Origin: Enterobacter ludwigii
GTDB lineage: Bacteria; Pseudomonadota; Gammaproteobacteria; Enterobacterales; Enterobacteriaceae
Assembly: GCA_900068845.1 (NCBI GenBank)
Contig: CEFQ01000005.1
Location: 988,475-1,052,474 of the forward strand
DNA: 64,000 nt
Direction: 5' to 3'
Positions within the stretch are counted from its first letter, which is position 1; every line of letters begins with the position of its first letter. This document shows positions 47,696 through 57,133 of the stretch, one piece after another. Below the pieces are notes generated by a model. It did no database searches. It saw only the letters and a list, made by a program, of their open reading frames with translations, and had not been told where the DNA came from. A program made the position numbers and the translations under genes.

Positions 47696-48280
47696 TCAAA
47701 AACCGTTTGGCTGATCTTTCATATCCGGCAAATGGTGCGCGATGCCTTTGTGGCAATCGATACAGGTTTTCCCTTCCTCAATCGCTTTGCTGTGCATCCT
47801 GGCCGCCACGGTTTTCTGCGCGGTGAAATCCATATAATCGAAGTTGTGGCAGTTACGACACTCCTGCGAATTGTTGTTTTTCATCCTGCGCCACTCATTT
47901 TGCGCCAGCTCGATACGGTGATCCTCGAACTTTTGCGGCGTATCAATGATGCCGAAAATTTTGGCATACACCTCTTTGCTCGCCTGAATCTTACGCAGCA
48001 TTTTCGGGCCCCATTCATGCGGCACATGACAATCCGGGCAGGTGGCGCGTACGCCGCTGCGATTGTTGTAATGCACCGTCTGCATATACTCCTGATAGAC
48101 GTTATTACGCATCTCATGGCAGCCGATGCAGAACTGCTCGCGGTTAGTCATCTCCATCGCGGTGTTAAAGCCGCCCCAGAAGATAATACCCGCGGCAAAA
48201 CCGGCAATCAGCAAGGTGCCGAGCGCCAGACGGCTTGGACGTCGCCACCAGCGCCAGATGCGCAGAAGTTTCTCTTTCAT
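47696..48280 (-). CDS. napC: Tetraheme cytochrome c NapC
   Basis: A 194-residue membrane-anchored quinol dehydrogenase that passes electrons to NapB/NapA. One N-terminal transmembrane helix (LALGTLLIAGFAAGIIFWGG) is followed by four CXXCH heme motifs: CIGCH, CPDCH, CRNCH and CIDCH. The MKEKLLRIWRWWRRPSRLAL start at 48280 fits the family; longer starts run into napB. It is the last gene of napFDABC and stops 10 nt from a REP pair. Confidence 0.95.
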   Translation of the reverse strand: MKEKLLRIWRWWRRPSRLALGTLLIAGFAAGIIFWGGFNTAMEMTNREQFCIGCHEMRNNVYQEYMQTVHYNNRSGVRATCPDCHVPHEWGPKMLRKIQASKEVYAKIFGIIDTPQKFEDHRIELAQNEWRRMKNNNSQECRNCHNFDYMDFTAQKTVAARMHSKAIEEGKTCIDCHKGIAHHLPDMKDQPNGF

Positions 48281-48287
48281 CTTTTCC

Positions 48288-48719
48288 TCACTTACCGAAG
48301 CCGTCAGCCGGTTTGAAGGTGTTTTCCACCACCGGTTTGGCATCGGTTTGCGGCACATGACACTGCAGGCAGAAGTAGCGACGCGGCGACACGGTGCTGC
48401 TCACCAGACCATCGCGATCGGTGAAGTGCGTTGGGCTGACGCGCGGCGCGCCGGTGGTGAGATAGCTCTGCGTGCCGTGACACTGCAAGCAGCGGTTCAC
48501 GTTTTTCGTTACCTGATAGCCATCCACGCTGTGCGGAATCACCGGCGGCTGGTTTACGTAGTTCAACGGCTTGCGGCTCTGCTCTTTGGGCTGATGAATG
48601 GTGCCCTGCTGCGTAGCCGTCACTTCCGGTGACTGATTAAGATCGACGCCGTTATTAGCGTAAACCGCGCCGCCCAGCATCAGGGCGGCCAAGGTAATAA
48701 GTGTGATTAAGGGTTTCAT
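48288..48719 (-). CDS. napB: Periplasmic nitrate reductase small subunit NapB
   Basis: A 143-residue diheme cytochrome c. An N-terminal signal peptide (LITLITLAALMLGGAVYA) precedes two heme motifs, CLQCHG and CLQCHV, in the spacing known for NapB. It accepts electrons from NapC and delivers them to NapA. Gap to napC is 7 nt and to napA 11 nt. Confidence 0.95.
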   Translation of the reverse strand: MKPLITLITLAALMLGGAVYANNGVDLNQSPEVTATQQGTIHQPKEQSRKPLNYVNQPPVIPHSVDGYQVTKNVNRCLQCHGTQSYLTTGAPRVSPTHFTDRDGLVSSTVSPRRYFCLQCHVPQTDAKPVVENTFKPADGFGK

Positions 48720-48730
48720 TGCATCCTGCC

Positions 48731-51217
48731 TTAAATTTTAACCAGCTTGACGGCGCATTTTTTGTAATCGGTCTGCTTCGACAGCGGATCGGTCGCGTCC
48801 AGCGTAACGTTGTTGGCCAGCACGCCCGCGTCAAAGAACGGCATGAACACCAGACCTTTTGGCGGCTGATTGCGACCGCGCGTCTCTACGGTGGCAATGG
48901 TTTCACCGCGGCGTGACACCACGCGGACCTTTTCACCGCGGCGGAAATCGCGATCTTTGGCATCAAGCGGATGGATATAGAGTAGCGCCTGCGGTACCGC
49001 GCGGTGCAGCTCCGGCACGCGACGCGTCATGGTACCGGTGTGCCAATGCTCCAGCACGCGACCGGTACAGAACCACAGGTCATACTCTTCATCCGGCGAT
49101 TCGGCTGGCGCTTCGTAGGGCAGCGCGAAGATGGTCGCTTTGCCATCCGGCTTGCCGTAAAATCGCACGCCTTCACCGGCTTTAACGTAGCTGTCATAAC
49201 CTTCGCGATAGCGCCAGCGCGTCTCTTTGCCATCAACGACTGGCCAGCGTAAACCGCGCGCCTGGTGGTAGACATCGAACGGCGCGAGATCGTGACCGTG
49301 GCCGCGACCAAAGCTGGCGTACTCCTCGAACAAGCCTTTCTGAATATAGAAGCCGAACTCACGCGCTTCATCATTCAACTGGTCATCCGCCACTTCGCTC
49401 AGCGGGAACTGGTTGACCTGGCCGTTGGCGTACAGCACATCAAACAGCGTTTTGTCGCGCAGTTCAGGATGCTGCGCGAGTAGCGCTTCCGGCCACACTT
49501 CCGCCACCTTGAAACGTTTGGAGAAATTCACCAGCTGCCACAAATCGGATTTCGCATCGCCCGGCGCTTTCACCTGCTGATGCCAGAACTGGGTGCGACG
49601 CTCAGCGTTGCCGTAGGCGCCCTCTTTCTCTACCCACATCGCAGTTGGCAGAATCAGGTCAGCCGATAAAGCGCTAACGGTTGGATAAGGATCGGACACC
49701 ACGATAAAGTTGCGCTCATCGCGCCAGCCCGGCATCCGCTCCTGCGTCAGGTTTGGACCGGCCTGCATGTTGTTGTTACACATCACCCAATAGGCGTTGA
49801 GCTTGCCATCTTTCAACGCGCGATCCTGCGCGACCGCATGCAAACCAATTTTGGCCGGCACCGTGCCCTGCGGCAGCTTCCACAGTTTCTCCGCGGTGGC
49901 GCGGTGTTTGTCATTGTTGACCACCATGTCCGCCGGCAAACGGTGTGAGAACGTGCCGACTTCTCGCGCCGTACCGCACGCTGACGGCTGCCCCGTGAGC
50001 GAGAACGGACCGGTGCCCGGACGCGAAATTTTGCCGGTCAACAAATGCAGGTTGTAACACAGGTTGTTGGCCCACACGCCGCGCGTATGCTGGTTGAAGC
50101 CCATGGTCCAGTACGACACCACGTTAACTTTTGGGTCGGCATACAGCTCCGCCAGCGCGATCAATTGATCTTTTTCCACGCCGCTCATGTCGCTGGCTTT
50201 TTCCACGCTGTACTCAGAGACAAACTTCGCAAACTCGTCGAAGCTCATCGGCGTGGATTCGCCGCTGTCCGGGTTCTTCGCCGAAGCCTGGCGTGGATCG
50301 GTGGGACGCAAGCCGTAACCGATGTCAGTCACGCCTTTGCGCAACGTCACGTGGTTCTGCAGGAAGGTTTTATCGACCTTGTTGTTCTGAATAATGTAGT
50401 TAGCGATGAAGTTGAGGATTGCCAGATCGCTCTGCGGCGTGAACACCATGCCGTTATCCGCCAGCTCAAAGCTGCGATGGCGATAGGTTGAAAGCACCGC
50501 GACTTTAACGTTTTCATTGCTGAGACGCCGCGCGGTAATGCGCGACCAGAGAATCGGGTGCATCTCGGCCATGTTCGAGCCCCACAACACGAACGCATCA
50601 GCCTGCTCGATATCGTCATAGCAGCCCATCGGTTCGTCCATGCCGAAGGTGCGCATAAAACCCACCACCGCTGACGCCATGCAGTGACGTGCATTCGGAT
50701 CGAGGTTGTTGGTGCGGAAACCGGCTTTCATCAGCTTGGAAGCCGCATAGCCTTCCCATACCGTCCACTGCCCGGAACCGAACATACCGACTGAATCCGG
50801 ACCGTTGGCTTTCAGCGCCGCTTTGAACTTCTCTTCCATGATGTCGAAGGCTTGATCCCAGCTGACTGGCGTGAACTCGCCCTCTTTAGCATATTTACCG
50901 TCGGTCATGCGCAGCAGCGGCTGCGTCAGGCGATCTTTTCCGTACATGATCTTCGGCAGGAAATAGCCTTTGATACAGTTCAGACCACGGTTCACTTCTG
51001 CCTGCGGATCGCCCTGCGACGCCACTACGCGGCCATCCTGGGTGCCAACCAGTACGCCACAGCCGGTGCCGCAGAAGCGGCACGGCGCTTTTTCCCAGCG
51101 AATCGGCGCAGCCAGCGAGGTCGCGGCTTGGGTGACGGTGGGAATGGTGAGTCCTGCAGCCGTTGCAGCAGCAGCCGCCGCATTGGCCTTCATAAAATCA
51201 CGACGACTTATACTCAT
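48731..51217 (-). CDS. napA: Periplasmic nitrate reductase catalytic subunit NapA
   Basis: An 828-residue molybdoenzyme that reduces nitrate to nitrite in the periplasm. A Tat signal ([20 protein letters not shown]) is followed by the [4Fe-4S] ligands Cys46, Cys49, Cys53 and Cys81. The molybdenum-ligating cysteine lies in [15 protein letters not shown]. The C-terminal half has the bis-MGD binding features of the DMSO reductase family ([19 protein letters not shown]). Length equals E. coli NapA (828). The start overlaps the napD stop by 4 nt. Confidence 0.97.
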   Translation of the reverse strand: MSISRRDFMKANAAAAAATAAGLTIPTVTQAATSLAAPIRWEKAPCRFCGTGCGVLVGTQDGRVVASQGDPQAEVNRGLNCIKGYFLPKIMYGKDRLTQPLLRMTDGKYAKEGEFTPVSWDQAFDIMEEKFKAALKANGPDSVGMFGSGQWTVWEGYAASKLMKAGFRTNNLDPNARHCMASAVVGFMRTFGMDEPMGCYDDIEQADAFVLWGSNMAEMHPILWSRITARRLSNENVKVAVLSTYRHRSFELADNGMVFTPQSDLAILNFIANYIIQNNKVDKTFLQNHVTLRKGVTDIGYGLRPTDPRQASAKNPDSGESTPMSFDEFAKFVSEYSVEKASDMSGVEKDQLIALAELYADPKVNVVSYWTMGFNQHTRGVWANNLCYNLHLLTGKISRPGTGPFSLTGQPSACGTAREVGTFSHRLPADMVVNNDKHRATAEKLWKLPQGTVPAKIGLHAVAQDRALKDGKLNAYWVMCNNNMQAGPNLTQERMPGWRDERNFIVVSDPYPTVSALSADLILPTAMWVEKEGAYGNAERRTQFWHQQVKAPGDAKSDLWQLVNFSKRFKVAEVWPEALLAQHPELRDKTLFDVLYANGQVNQFPLSEVADDQLNDEAREFGFYIQKGLFEEYASFGRGHGHDLAPFDVYHQARGLRWPVVDGKETRWRYREGYDSYVKAGEGVRFYGKPDGKATIFALPYEAPAESPDEEYDLWFCTGRVLEHWHTGTMTRRVPELHRAVPQALLYIHPLDAKDRDFRRGEKVRVVSRRGETIATVETRGRNQPPKGLVFMPFFDAGVLANNVTLDATDPLSKQTDYKKCAVKLVKI

Positions 51218-51492
51218 GATGCTTCCTTACAAGGTTCTTCAATTTCATCTTGCTGGTGATAAACCAGCGATACCGCCAACACACCAGCGATGTTGCGGGT
51301 CTCTTCAATATTGCGCAGCAGTGCAGCGCTATCTGCCGCACCGAGCGTCACGGCCAGCGTGCCGCGTGCGGCGTCTTCGGCTGCGATGTCGCAATCGGCA
51401 AAGGTCAGCAACGCACTTTTCACGGCGGGAATCGAGGCCGGTCGCGCCTGAATCACCAGGCCGCAGACGTGCCAACTGTTTTCATGGTTCAT
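51214..51492 (-). CDS. napD: NapA maturation chaperone NapD
   Basis: A 92-residue cytoplasmic chaperone that binds the NapA Tat signal and prevents premature export. The ferredoxin-like fold is seen in [20 protein letters not shown] and [12 protein letters not shown] set the start at [12 protein letters not shown] (51492), which overlaps the napF stop by 11 nt; a longer frame to 51579 lies inside napF. Confidence 0.92.
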   Translation of the reverse strand: MNHENSWHVCGLVIQARPASIPAVKSALLTFADCDIAAEDAARGTLAVTLGAADSAALLRNIEETRNIAGVLAVSLVYHQQDEIEEPCKEAS

Positions 51493-51952
51493 GGTGTAAT
51501 CCTGTGGCTGAGACCGGACAAGGCGCGATGCATGCGCCGCAACCGTTGCAATGCTGCGGAAGGGTTTCAGGCTGAGCAATGCCGTTGGGCATCAGATGGA
51601 AACGGATAGCTTGCTGCTCACAACTCTCCTGACAGCTGCGGCAATTGACGCCAAGAAAAGTGATGCAGCGGTTGTCGATGCGAATGCGTTGTGGAAAAGG
51701 CTGGGTATCGCGCGCGTGAAACAGCGACTGCGGGCAGCTCTCCGCGCAGGCGCCGCAAAAAGTACATTCGCCCTGCAGAAAATCGAGCTGCGGCACTTCC
51801 CCCGTTCGCAGACGGATGATCTGCGTTTCGCAGGCCGCTACGCATTCACCACAACCATCACAGCCGAGTTCTCCTCGCCACCAGGGCAAAGCGATGCCGT
51901 CAGCAGACGCTACGCGCTGCCCGGTAAAGAGTTCACGTCGCGACAGCGCCAT
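51482..51952 (-). CDS. napF: Ferredoxin-type protein NapF
   Basis: A 156-residue iron-sulfur protein thought to help assemble or load the [4Fe-4S] cluster of NapA in the cytoplasm. Cysteine clusters are visible at CDGCGECVAACET, CTFCGACAESCPQ, CRSCQESCEQ and CNGCGACIAPCPV. It is the first gene of the operon, which reads napF-napD-napA-napB-napC. napG and napH, present in E. coli, are absent. Confidence 0.93.
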   Translation of the reverse strand: MALSRRELFTGQRVASADGIALPWWRGELGCDGCGECVAACETQIIRLRTGEVPQLDFLQGECTFCGACAESCPQSLFHARDTQPFPQRIRIDNRCITFLGVNCRSCQESCEQQAIRFHLMPNGIAQPETLPQHCNGCGACIAPCPVSATGLHHEP

Positions 51953-52012
51953 CGGTTCACCTTATACGGGGGAAAGAGAGATGGTGCGTAAAATAACCTG
52001 ACGCTAATGAGG

Positions 52013-52053
52013 GCTATATCACCCCAAAGGGGTAAATCCCGACGTGGGATCAA
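52013..52053 (-). promoter_or_regulatory. Candidate napF promoter with NarP-like and FNR half-sites
   Basis: On the minus strand a TTGAT half-site (52049-52053) and an inverted repeat TACCCC-TTT-GGGGTGA (about 52019-52034) precede a possible -10 TATAGC (52013-52018). The repeat resembles the NarL/NarP TACYYMT heptamer pair, but the spacing differs by one from the usual 7-2-7. FNR and NarP control of nap is known in E. coli; here it is only suggested. Confidence 0.35.
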
Positions 52054-52071
52054 GTGAAGGGGAATTGAAAT

Positions 52072-52096
52072 AAAAACGGGGGCCAAAAGGCCCCCG
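52072..52096 (-). terminator. Intrinsic terminator after ansP
   Basis: An 8-bp stem CGGGGGCC/GGCCCCCG (52077-52084, 52089-52096) with loop AAAA, followed on the minus strand by TTTTT. Confidence 0.85.
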
Positions 52097-52115
52097 CAGA
52101 TGAGAATTGCTAAGA

Positions 52116-53618
52116 TTAACGCGCGTTATCGTCCGCCAGCGTGTGCGGTGCATCATCCTCATCGTCAGCATGATGCTCATGCTCTTTCATCGCTTCGGCA
52201 TTGACGCGTTTACGCACGCCAAACCACCCCAGAACCAACACCACGGCAATCAGTGGAATCGACGCGATGGTATAAGTGCCGTTCGGATAGTCAAACGCCA
52301 TCAACACCAATACGCTCACGAGGAACAGCAGCGTCAACCATGAGGTAAACGGTGCCCACGGCAGCTTGAAGCTGACATCTTCCGCTTTGCCTTCTTTGAT
52401 CGCTTTGCGCAGACGCATCTGGCACACCACGATAAAGCCCCACGACGAGATGATACCGAGCGACGCCACGTTCAGTACGATTTCGAACACCTGCGACGGC
52501 ACGTAGTAGTTCAGCACCACACCAATAACGTACACGGCGATGGTCACCAGAATGCCGGCAAACGGCACCTGCTGCTTGCTCATCTTCGACATGAACTGTG
52601 GCGCAGAGCCGCCCATCGACATCGAACGCAGAATTCGGCCAGTCGAGTAAAGGCCCGAGTTGAGGCTCGACAACGCGGCGCTCAGCACCACGATATTCAT
52701 CACGCTACCGATATAAGGCACGCCCAGTTTGGAGAAGAAGGTCACGAACGGACTTTGCCCCGCCTGATAAGCATTCCACGGCAGCAGCAGCACCAGCAGC
52801 ACCACGGAACCGACATAGAACAGGCCGATACGCCAGATCACGCTGTTGATGGCTTTTGGCAGCATGGTTTTGGGATCTTTACACTCCCCTGCCGCCGTGC
52901 CCACCAGCTCAATCGAGGCGAAGGCGAATACTACGCCCTGCACTAATACCAGCGCCGGCAGCAAGCCGTGGGGGAAGAAACCGCCGTTATCGGTGATCAG
53001 ATGGAAGCCGGTGGTATTGCCGTCCAGCGGCTTGCCGCTGCCGAGGAACACCACGCCAACAATCAGAAACACCACAATCGCCAGCACTTTCACCAGCGCG
53101 AACCAGAACTCCATCTCGGCGAACCACTTCACGCCGATCATGTTCATGGTGCCAACAATCGCCAGTGCGCCGAGGGCAAACACCCACTGCGGCACATCAC
53201 CAAACGCGCCCCAATAGTGCATGTAAAGCGCTACGGCGGTGATATCGACGATACCGGTCATCGCCCAGTTAACGAAGTACATCCAGCCCGCCACGTAAGA
53301 CGCTTTTTCCCCAAGGAATTCACGTGCATAAGAAACAAAGCTGCCGCTGGAAGGACGGTGTAACACCAGTTCGCCCAACGCACGGAGGATAAAGAAAGAG
53401 AAGATACCGCACACCAGATAAACCAGCGCCAATGCAGGACCGGCCATTTGCAGGCGCGCGCCAGCACCGAGGAACAGACCGGTACCGATAGCACCGCCGA
53501 TGGCGATCATTTGTACCTGGCGATTACCCATTGCTTTGTGGTAACCGCTGTCATGCGAGTTGAGCCAGCGTCTTTTCGCAGCGCGTTGTTCGGCTGCGGT
53601 TTTTTTAGTTGATTTCAT
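52116..53618 (-). CDS. ansP: L-asparagine permease AnsP
   Basis: A 500-residue amino-acid permease of the APC superfamily, with about twelve helices. The start region RRWLNSHDSGYHKAMGNRQV and IAIGGAIGTGLFLGAGARLQ, and the middle AFASIELVGTAAGECKDPKT, match E. coli AnsP almost word for word. The start at 53618 (MKSTKKTAAEQRAAKRRW) is preferred to one nine codons earlier. The C-terminal tail is long, charged and His/Asp-rich (EHEHHADDEDDAPHTLADD), different from E. coli. It takes up asparagine by proton symport. Confidence 0.93.
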   Translation of the reverse strand: MKSTKKTAAEQRAAKRRWLNSHDSGYHKAMGNRQVQMIAIGGAIGTGLFLGAGARLQMAGPALALVYLVCGIFSFFILRALGELVLHRPSSGSFVSYAREFLGEKASYVAGWMYFVNWAMTGIVDITAVALYMHYWGAFGDVPQWVFALGALAIVGTMNMIGVKWFAEMEFWFALVKVLAIVVFLIVGVVFLGSGKPLDGNTTGFHLITDNGGFFPHGLLPALVLVQGVVFAFASIELVGTAAGECKDPKTMLPKAINSVIWRIGLFYVGSVVLLVLLLPWNAYQAGQSPFVTFFSKLGVPYIGSVMNIVVLSAALSSLNSGLYSTGRILRSMSMGGSAPQFMSKMSKQQVPFAGILVTIAVYVIGVVLNYYVPSQVFEIVLNVASLGIISSWGFIVVCQMRLRKAIKEGKAEDVSFKLPWAPFTSWLTLLFLVSVLVLMAFDYPNGTYTIASIPLIAVVLVLGWFGVRKRVNAEAMKEHEHHADDEDDAPHTLADDNAR

Positions 53619-53833
53619 AGCTATCCTGTTTGTCCTGACCATCAATCACCGCGTAACCAAACGATTGCGTATGGCGGTGCGAAATGGGGTAAAAACCCGG
53701 TGTCACGCAGCGGAACGATGTCGCGTGGCGGGGTGGGAATTTACGGCGATGAATCCTACCCGTTCTGCAAGAACGAAGCAAAAAATACCGCCAGGCTGCA
53801 CAACATGAATTGTAATAATCCGTCGCGGTGCAC

Positions 53834-53860
53834 AAAAAAACCGGCCAGAGGGCTGGCCGG
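53834..53860 (-). terminator. Intrinsic terminator after the DUF1471 gene
   Basis: A perfect 8-bp stem CCGGCCAG/CTGGCCGG (53841-53848, 53853-53860) with a 4-nt loop. On the minus strand it is followed by a run of seven T residues. Confidence 0.85.
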
Positions 53861-53896
53861 TAAAGGGATTGCTACAGGGATAACTACTGGAGGGAA

Positions 53897-54169
53897 TTAA
53901 CGGTAAATCTCTGCGGTGCCGCTCCACAGGCTGGAATCACCCGGGGTTTGCACGCCGATAACTCGATAGCTGCTGGCACCTTGCTCTTGCGCTTTTTGCG
54001 ACAGATGGCGGGTTGCATCATCCAGCGAGCCGCGTACGCCGCTGATTGAAACAGTGCCCGCGCTTTGCAGGTTTTGCGCTTGTGCAGCGCTTAAAGGCTC
54101 GGCGGCCAACGTTGAGAAACTTGCGGTGGCCAGCAGTGCAGCAGTCAGAACGGCATAACGTGTCTTCAT
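53897..54169 (-). CDS. BhsA/YhcN-type DUF1471 periplasmic protein
   Basis: A 90-residue exported protein. The signal peptide MKTRYAVLTAALLATASFST ends after LAA. The mature part is a single DUF1471 domain (AQNLQSAGTVSISGVRGSLD, KAQEQGASSYRVIGVQTPG, SLWSGTAEIYR). Family members such as BhsA, McbA and YhcN respond to envelope, acid or metal stress and influence biofilm. Which one this corresponds to is not clear. The start at 54169 follows GGAGCATCAC; the longer frame adds a transmembrane-like run without a ribosome site. Confidence 0.85.
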   Translation of the reverse strand: MKTRYAVLTAALLATASFSTLAAEPLSAAQAQNLQSAGTVSISGVRGSLDDATRHLSQKAQEQGASSYRVIGVQTPGDSSLWSGTAEIYR

Positions 54170-54411
54170 GTGATGCTCCTGTTGTCTTCCGTTAAGGGTA
54201 AGCCTGACGAAACTTATTATCACGCAGAGAATGAAAACCAGGCTGTGCAAGCCGTAAAGCCGTTTAATAATTCGCCAGCTCATCACGGGTTATTTAGGGA
54301 AAGGTAAAGGGAAATGGATTTCTCTGTTAAAAGTAACTTGATGTGACGAGATCTAACTCGCCGAAAGCACACGGCTGCCTTATAATCCCCGCTCTTAAAA
54401 GGGTTATTACT

Positions 54412-56100
54412 GTGATTGTGAAACGTCCCGTTACGCGCACCATTGCCCGCGCACTCAGTGCGATCGTGCTGCTGTCGCTGTTGACCACCGGACTGGCGTT
54501 GATGACGCTCTCCAGCAGCCTGCGCGATGCCGAAGCGGTGAATGTCGCTGGCTCTTTGCGCATGCAAATCTATCGTCTGGCGTGGGACAGCACGCGCGAT
54601 CCACAGCAGTTGGAACATCATATGCAGCTCTACCGGCAAACGCTGGAATCGCCGGCGCTGCAGCATCTGGAGCGGGTGTGGGTGCCGGTTGAAGTGAGCA
54701 GCCGCTATCGCTATCTGCGTGACAGCTGGCCAATGCTGCAAGAGACTCTGCAGCCCGAACGGGCACAAATCTACCAGCAACGCGTCGCGGGTTACGTCAG
54801 CGAGATCGACCGCTTTGTGCTGGCATTGCAACATTACGCCGAGCTGAAAATGCATCTGGTGGCCGCCAGCAGTCTGTTTGGTTTTCTGGCGATCGTGGCG
54901 CTGGCGCTGTGGACCATTCTTTTTATCCGCCGCAACGTGGTGCGACCGCTTAACGCGCTGGTGACCGCCAGCCAATACGTTGAGCAGGCAAATTTCGCTT
55001 TTCCACCGTTGCCGGTGCAACAGCCGAACGAACTCGGTGTGCTGGCGCAAGCCTTTACTACCATGGCAGAACGGCTGCATTCGCACTATCGCCTGCTGGA
55101 GTGCGCGGTGCGCGAGAAAACTGAAGATCTCACTCAAGCCAATCGCACACTATCCCTGCTGTATGAAAGCTCACAAATTCTCACCAGCAGCCCGCCCAAT
55201 CCCGAACTGTTTCAGGGATTGCTGCGTCTGGTACAGCAGCGCGAAGCGCTGACGGTTTTGCACATTGCCAGCGAGGGTATTGAGTTTCAGGCCGGTGTGG
55301 CGGCCGATGATGTGAACTGGCAGCGTTTGCCGTTGATGCAGGAAGAGCAGCGACTGGGCGAGCTAAGCTGGCAAACCCGCCGCGCACCGCCTGCCGACGA
55401 ACTGATGCAGAGCCTGGCGAATATGCTGGCGCGCGCGCTGTGGATTTGGCAGACGCAAAAGCAGTATCAGCAGATGCTATTAATAGAAGAGCGCGCCACC
55501 ATTGCGCGTGAACTGCACGATTCGCTGGCGCAGTCGCTCTCTTTCCTGCGCATTCAGCTGACGCTGTTACGACGGAATGTCGATGAATCGCAACCGCAGG
55601 CGCTGGCGATTATCGCTGACTTTGATCGCGCGCTGGCCGAAGCGTATCAGCAACTGCGTGAACTGTTGACCACCTTCCGCCTGACTATTGAACAGGCCGA
55701 TTTGGTGCAGGCGATGCAGGCGATGATTGCGCCGCTGCAGGAGCAGTCGCAGGCGGCAATCGACTTCAATTATCAGCCTGGTCTGCAGATGCTGGATGCC
55801 CAGCAGCAAGTACATGTGCTGCAGATTGCGCGCGAAGCGTTACTCAACGCGATTCGCCATGCGCAGGCGCAGAATATTCAGATTCACTATCAGCGTGTCG
55901 CTGATGAGGACCACTTGCTGACAATCGAAGACGATGGCTGTGGTATTAGCAGCCTCGAAGAGCCACCGGGACATTACGGTCTGACTATTATGGCGGAACG
56001 TGCCGCGCGGCTCTCCGGGACGATTTTGATTACCCCGCAGGCGCAAGGGACGCGCGTCACGCTGCGTTTTCCGCCCCGCCCGGTACATCGGCTGAATTAA
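54412..56100 (+). CDS. narQ: Nitrate/nitrite sensor histidine kinase NarQ
   Basis: A 562-residue membrane sensor of nitrate and nitrite. It has a first transmembrane helix, then the nitrate-binding P-box LRDAEAVNVAGSLRMQIYRL, a helical periplasmic domain, a second helix (SLFGFLAIVALALWTILFI), HAMP, a signalling region, and a HisKA_3 kinase core with the phospho-histidine in ERATIARELHDSLAQSLS and the ATPase motifs. The start is GTG at 54412 (VIVKRPVTR), as I recall for E. coli narQ, with AAAAGGG 8 nt upstream. It is followed by narP, with a MITE-like element in between. Confidence 0.94.
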   Translation: MIVKRPVTRTIARALSAIVLLSLLTTGLALMTLSSSLRDAEAVNVAGSLRMQIYRLAWDSTRDPQQLEHHMQLYRQTLESPALQHLERVWVPVEVSSRYRYLRDSWPMLQETLQPERAQIYQQRVAGYVSEIDRFVLALQHYAELKMHLVAASSLFGFLAIVALALWTILFIRRNVVRPLNALVTASQYVEQANFAFPPLPVQQPNELGVLAQAFTTMAERLHSHYRLLECAVREKTEDLTQANRTLSLLYESSQILTSSPPNPELFQGLLRLVQQREALTVLHIASEGIEFQAGVAADDVNWQRLPLMQEEQRLGELSWQTRRAPPADELMQSLANMLARALWIWQTQKQYQQMLLIEERATIARELHDSLAQSLSFLRIQLTLLRRNVDESQPQALAIIADFDRALAEAYQQLRELLTTFRLTIEQADLVQAMQAMIAPLQEQSQAAIDFNYQPGLQMLDAQQQVHVLQIAREALLNAIRHAQAQNIQIHYQRVADEDHLLTIEDDGCGISSLEEPPGHYGLTIMAERAARLSGTILITPQAQGTRVTLRFPPRPVHRLN

Positions 56101-56112
56101 CAATGCACATGA

Positions 56113-56280
56113 GGTCGCCATAAATGGCGTAATGCCGATCAGTTAAGCCCCGTATTAATTACCGTACATAGCGTAGCGGCGCGATTTATCGCGCAATAAA
56201 TTGCGCCGCTACAATGTGTGCGCCAGGTAGTTAGGGTTTTCATCTCTTAACTGACAAGCATTACGCCATAAATGGCGCCC
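56113..56280 (+). mobile_element. MITE-like element with terminal inverted repeats, copy B
   Basis: A 168-bp element filling the narQ-narP gap. The left end GGTCGCCATAAATGGCGTAA and the right end TTACGCCATAAATGGCGCCC are inverted copies of each other, extending inward over about 33 bp to CAGTTAAG/CTTAACTG. The centre is the 40-bp family 1 palindrome at 56173-56212. In reverse complement it matches 30129-30295 along its length. It would be transcribed with the two-component genes and fold into a long nested hairpin. Confidence 0.75.
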
Positions 56281-56306
56281 TTACGAAATTTGATACTGGA
56301 GACGTT

Positions 56307-56939
56307 ATGGCTAACCCAACCCTAACCCTTATGATTGTTGACGATCATCCGCTGATGCGCCGTGGTATTCGCCAGTTGCTGGCACTGGAGCCTCGGCTGG
56401 AAGTGGTGGCCGAAGCCAATAACGGCACCGAAGCGCTGGCTGAAGCGCGTCGTTTGTCGCCAGATGTCATCCTGCTGGATCTCAACATGAAAGGCATGTC
56501 CGGGCTGGATACGCTAAAAGCGCTGCGCAACGAAGGCATCGCCGCGCGCATTCTGGTGTTGACCGTTTCCGACGCGCGCAATGATATTTATGCGATGGTG
56601 GATGCGGGAGCCGACGGCTATCTGCTGAAAGACAGCGAACCCGAACTGCTGCTCGCGCAAGTGATGCGCGGCGCTAAAGGTGAAAACGTGTTTAGCGAAG
56701 CGGTGAGCCATTATCTCGCTACGCGTCAGCCGACGTCGAATCCGTTTAAACAGCTGACCGAACGTGAACTGGATGTGCTGCAGGAAGTGGCGCGCGGCTT
56801 ATCAAATAAAGAGATCGCCGCCACCTTGCATATCTCTGAAGAGACGGTAAAAGTGCACATTCGAAATCTGCTGCGCAAGTTGGATGTACGTTCGCGCGTT
56901 GCCGCCACGGTATTGTGGCTAGAGAGCCGTCATGTGTAG
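56307..56939 (+). CDS. narP: Nitrate/nitrite response regulator NarP
   Basis: A 210-residue NarL-family response regulator. The receiver has MIVDDHPLMRRGIRQLL, the phospho-Asp in VILLDLNMKGMSGLDTLKAL and the Lys in YLLKDSEPE. The C-terminal LuxR-type helix-turn-helix has LTERELDVLQEVARGLSNKE and ISEETVKVHIRNLLRKLDVR. It aligns better with NarP than with NarL. GGAGACGTT precedes the ATG. In E. coli narP is far from narQ; here they are adjacent on one strand and close to nap, whose transcription NarP is known to activate. Confidence 0.93.
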   Translation: MANPTLTLMIVDDHPLMRRGIRQLLALEPRLEVVAEANNGTEALAEARRLSPDVILLDLNMKGMSGLDTLKALRNEGIAARILVLTVSDARNDIYAMVDAGADGYLLKDSEPELLLAQVMRGAKGENVFSEAVSHYLATRQPTSNPFKQLTERELDVLQEVARGLSNKEIAATLHISEETVKVHIRNLLRKLDVRSRVAATVLWLESRHV

Positions 56940-56969
56940 TGGCGCACAAAAAACCGACACCATATTTAC

Positions 56970-56987
56970 ACTTTCTCCATAATTTAC
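56970..56987 (+). promoter_or_regulatory. Candidate BaeR box upstream of acrD
   Basis: ACTTTCTCCATAATTTAC agrees with the published BaeR box TTTTTCTCCATDATTGGC at 14 of 18 positions, including CTCCAT. E. coli acrD is activated by BaeSR. The site is about 150 bp before the acrD start. Confidence 0.6.
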
Positions 56988-57133
56988 TCACGATTCTCTA
57001 ATTTGTGCCGCGTAGAGTAACGGCAGCAGGAGTTTTCGAGAGAGCACCTTGCACTCCGCCAGCGTGACGCCGTCCGCGCATCGCGCTCATCATAATAAAA
57101 GTAAAAAATACGCAGTTGAGGAGTGTCGGTTCC

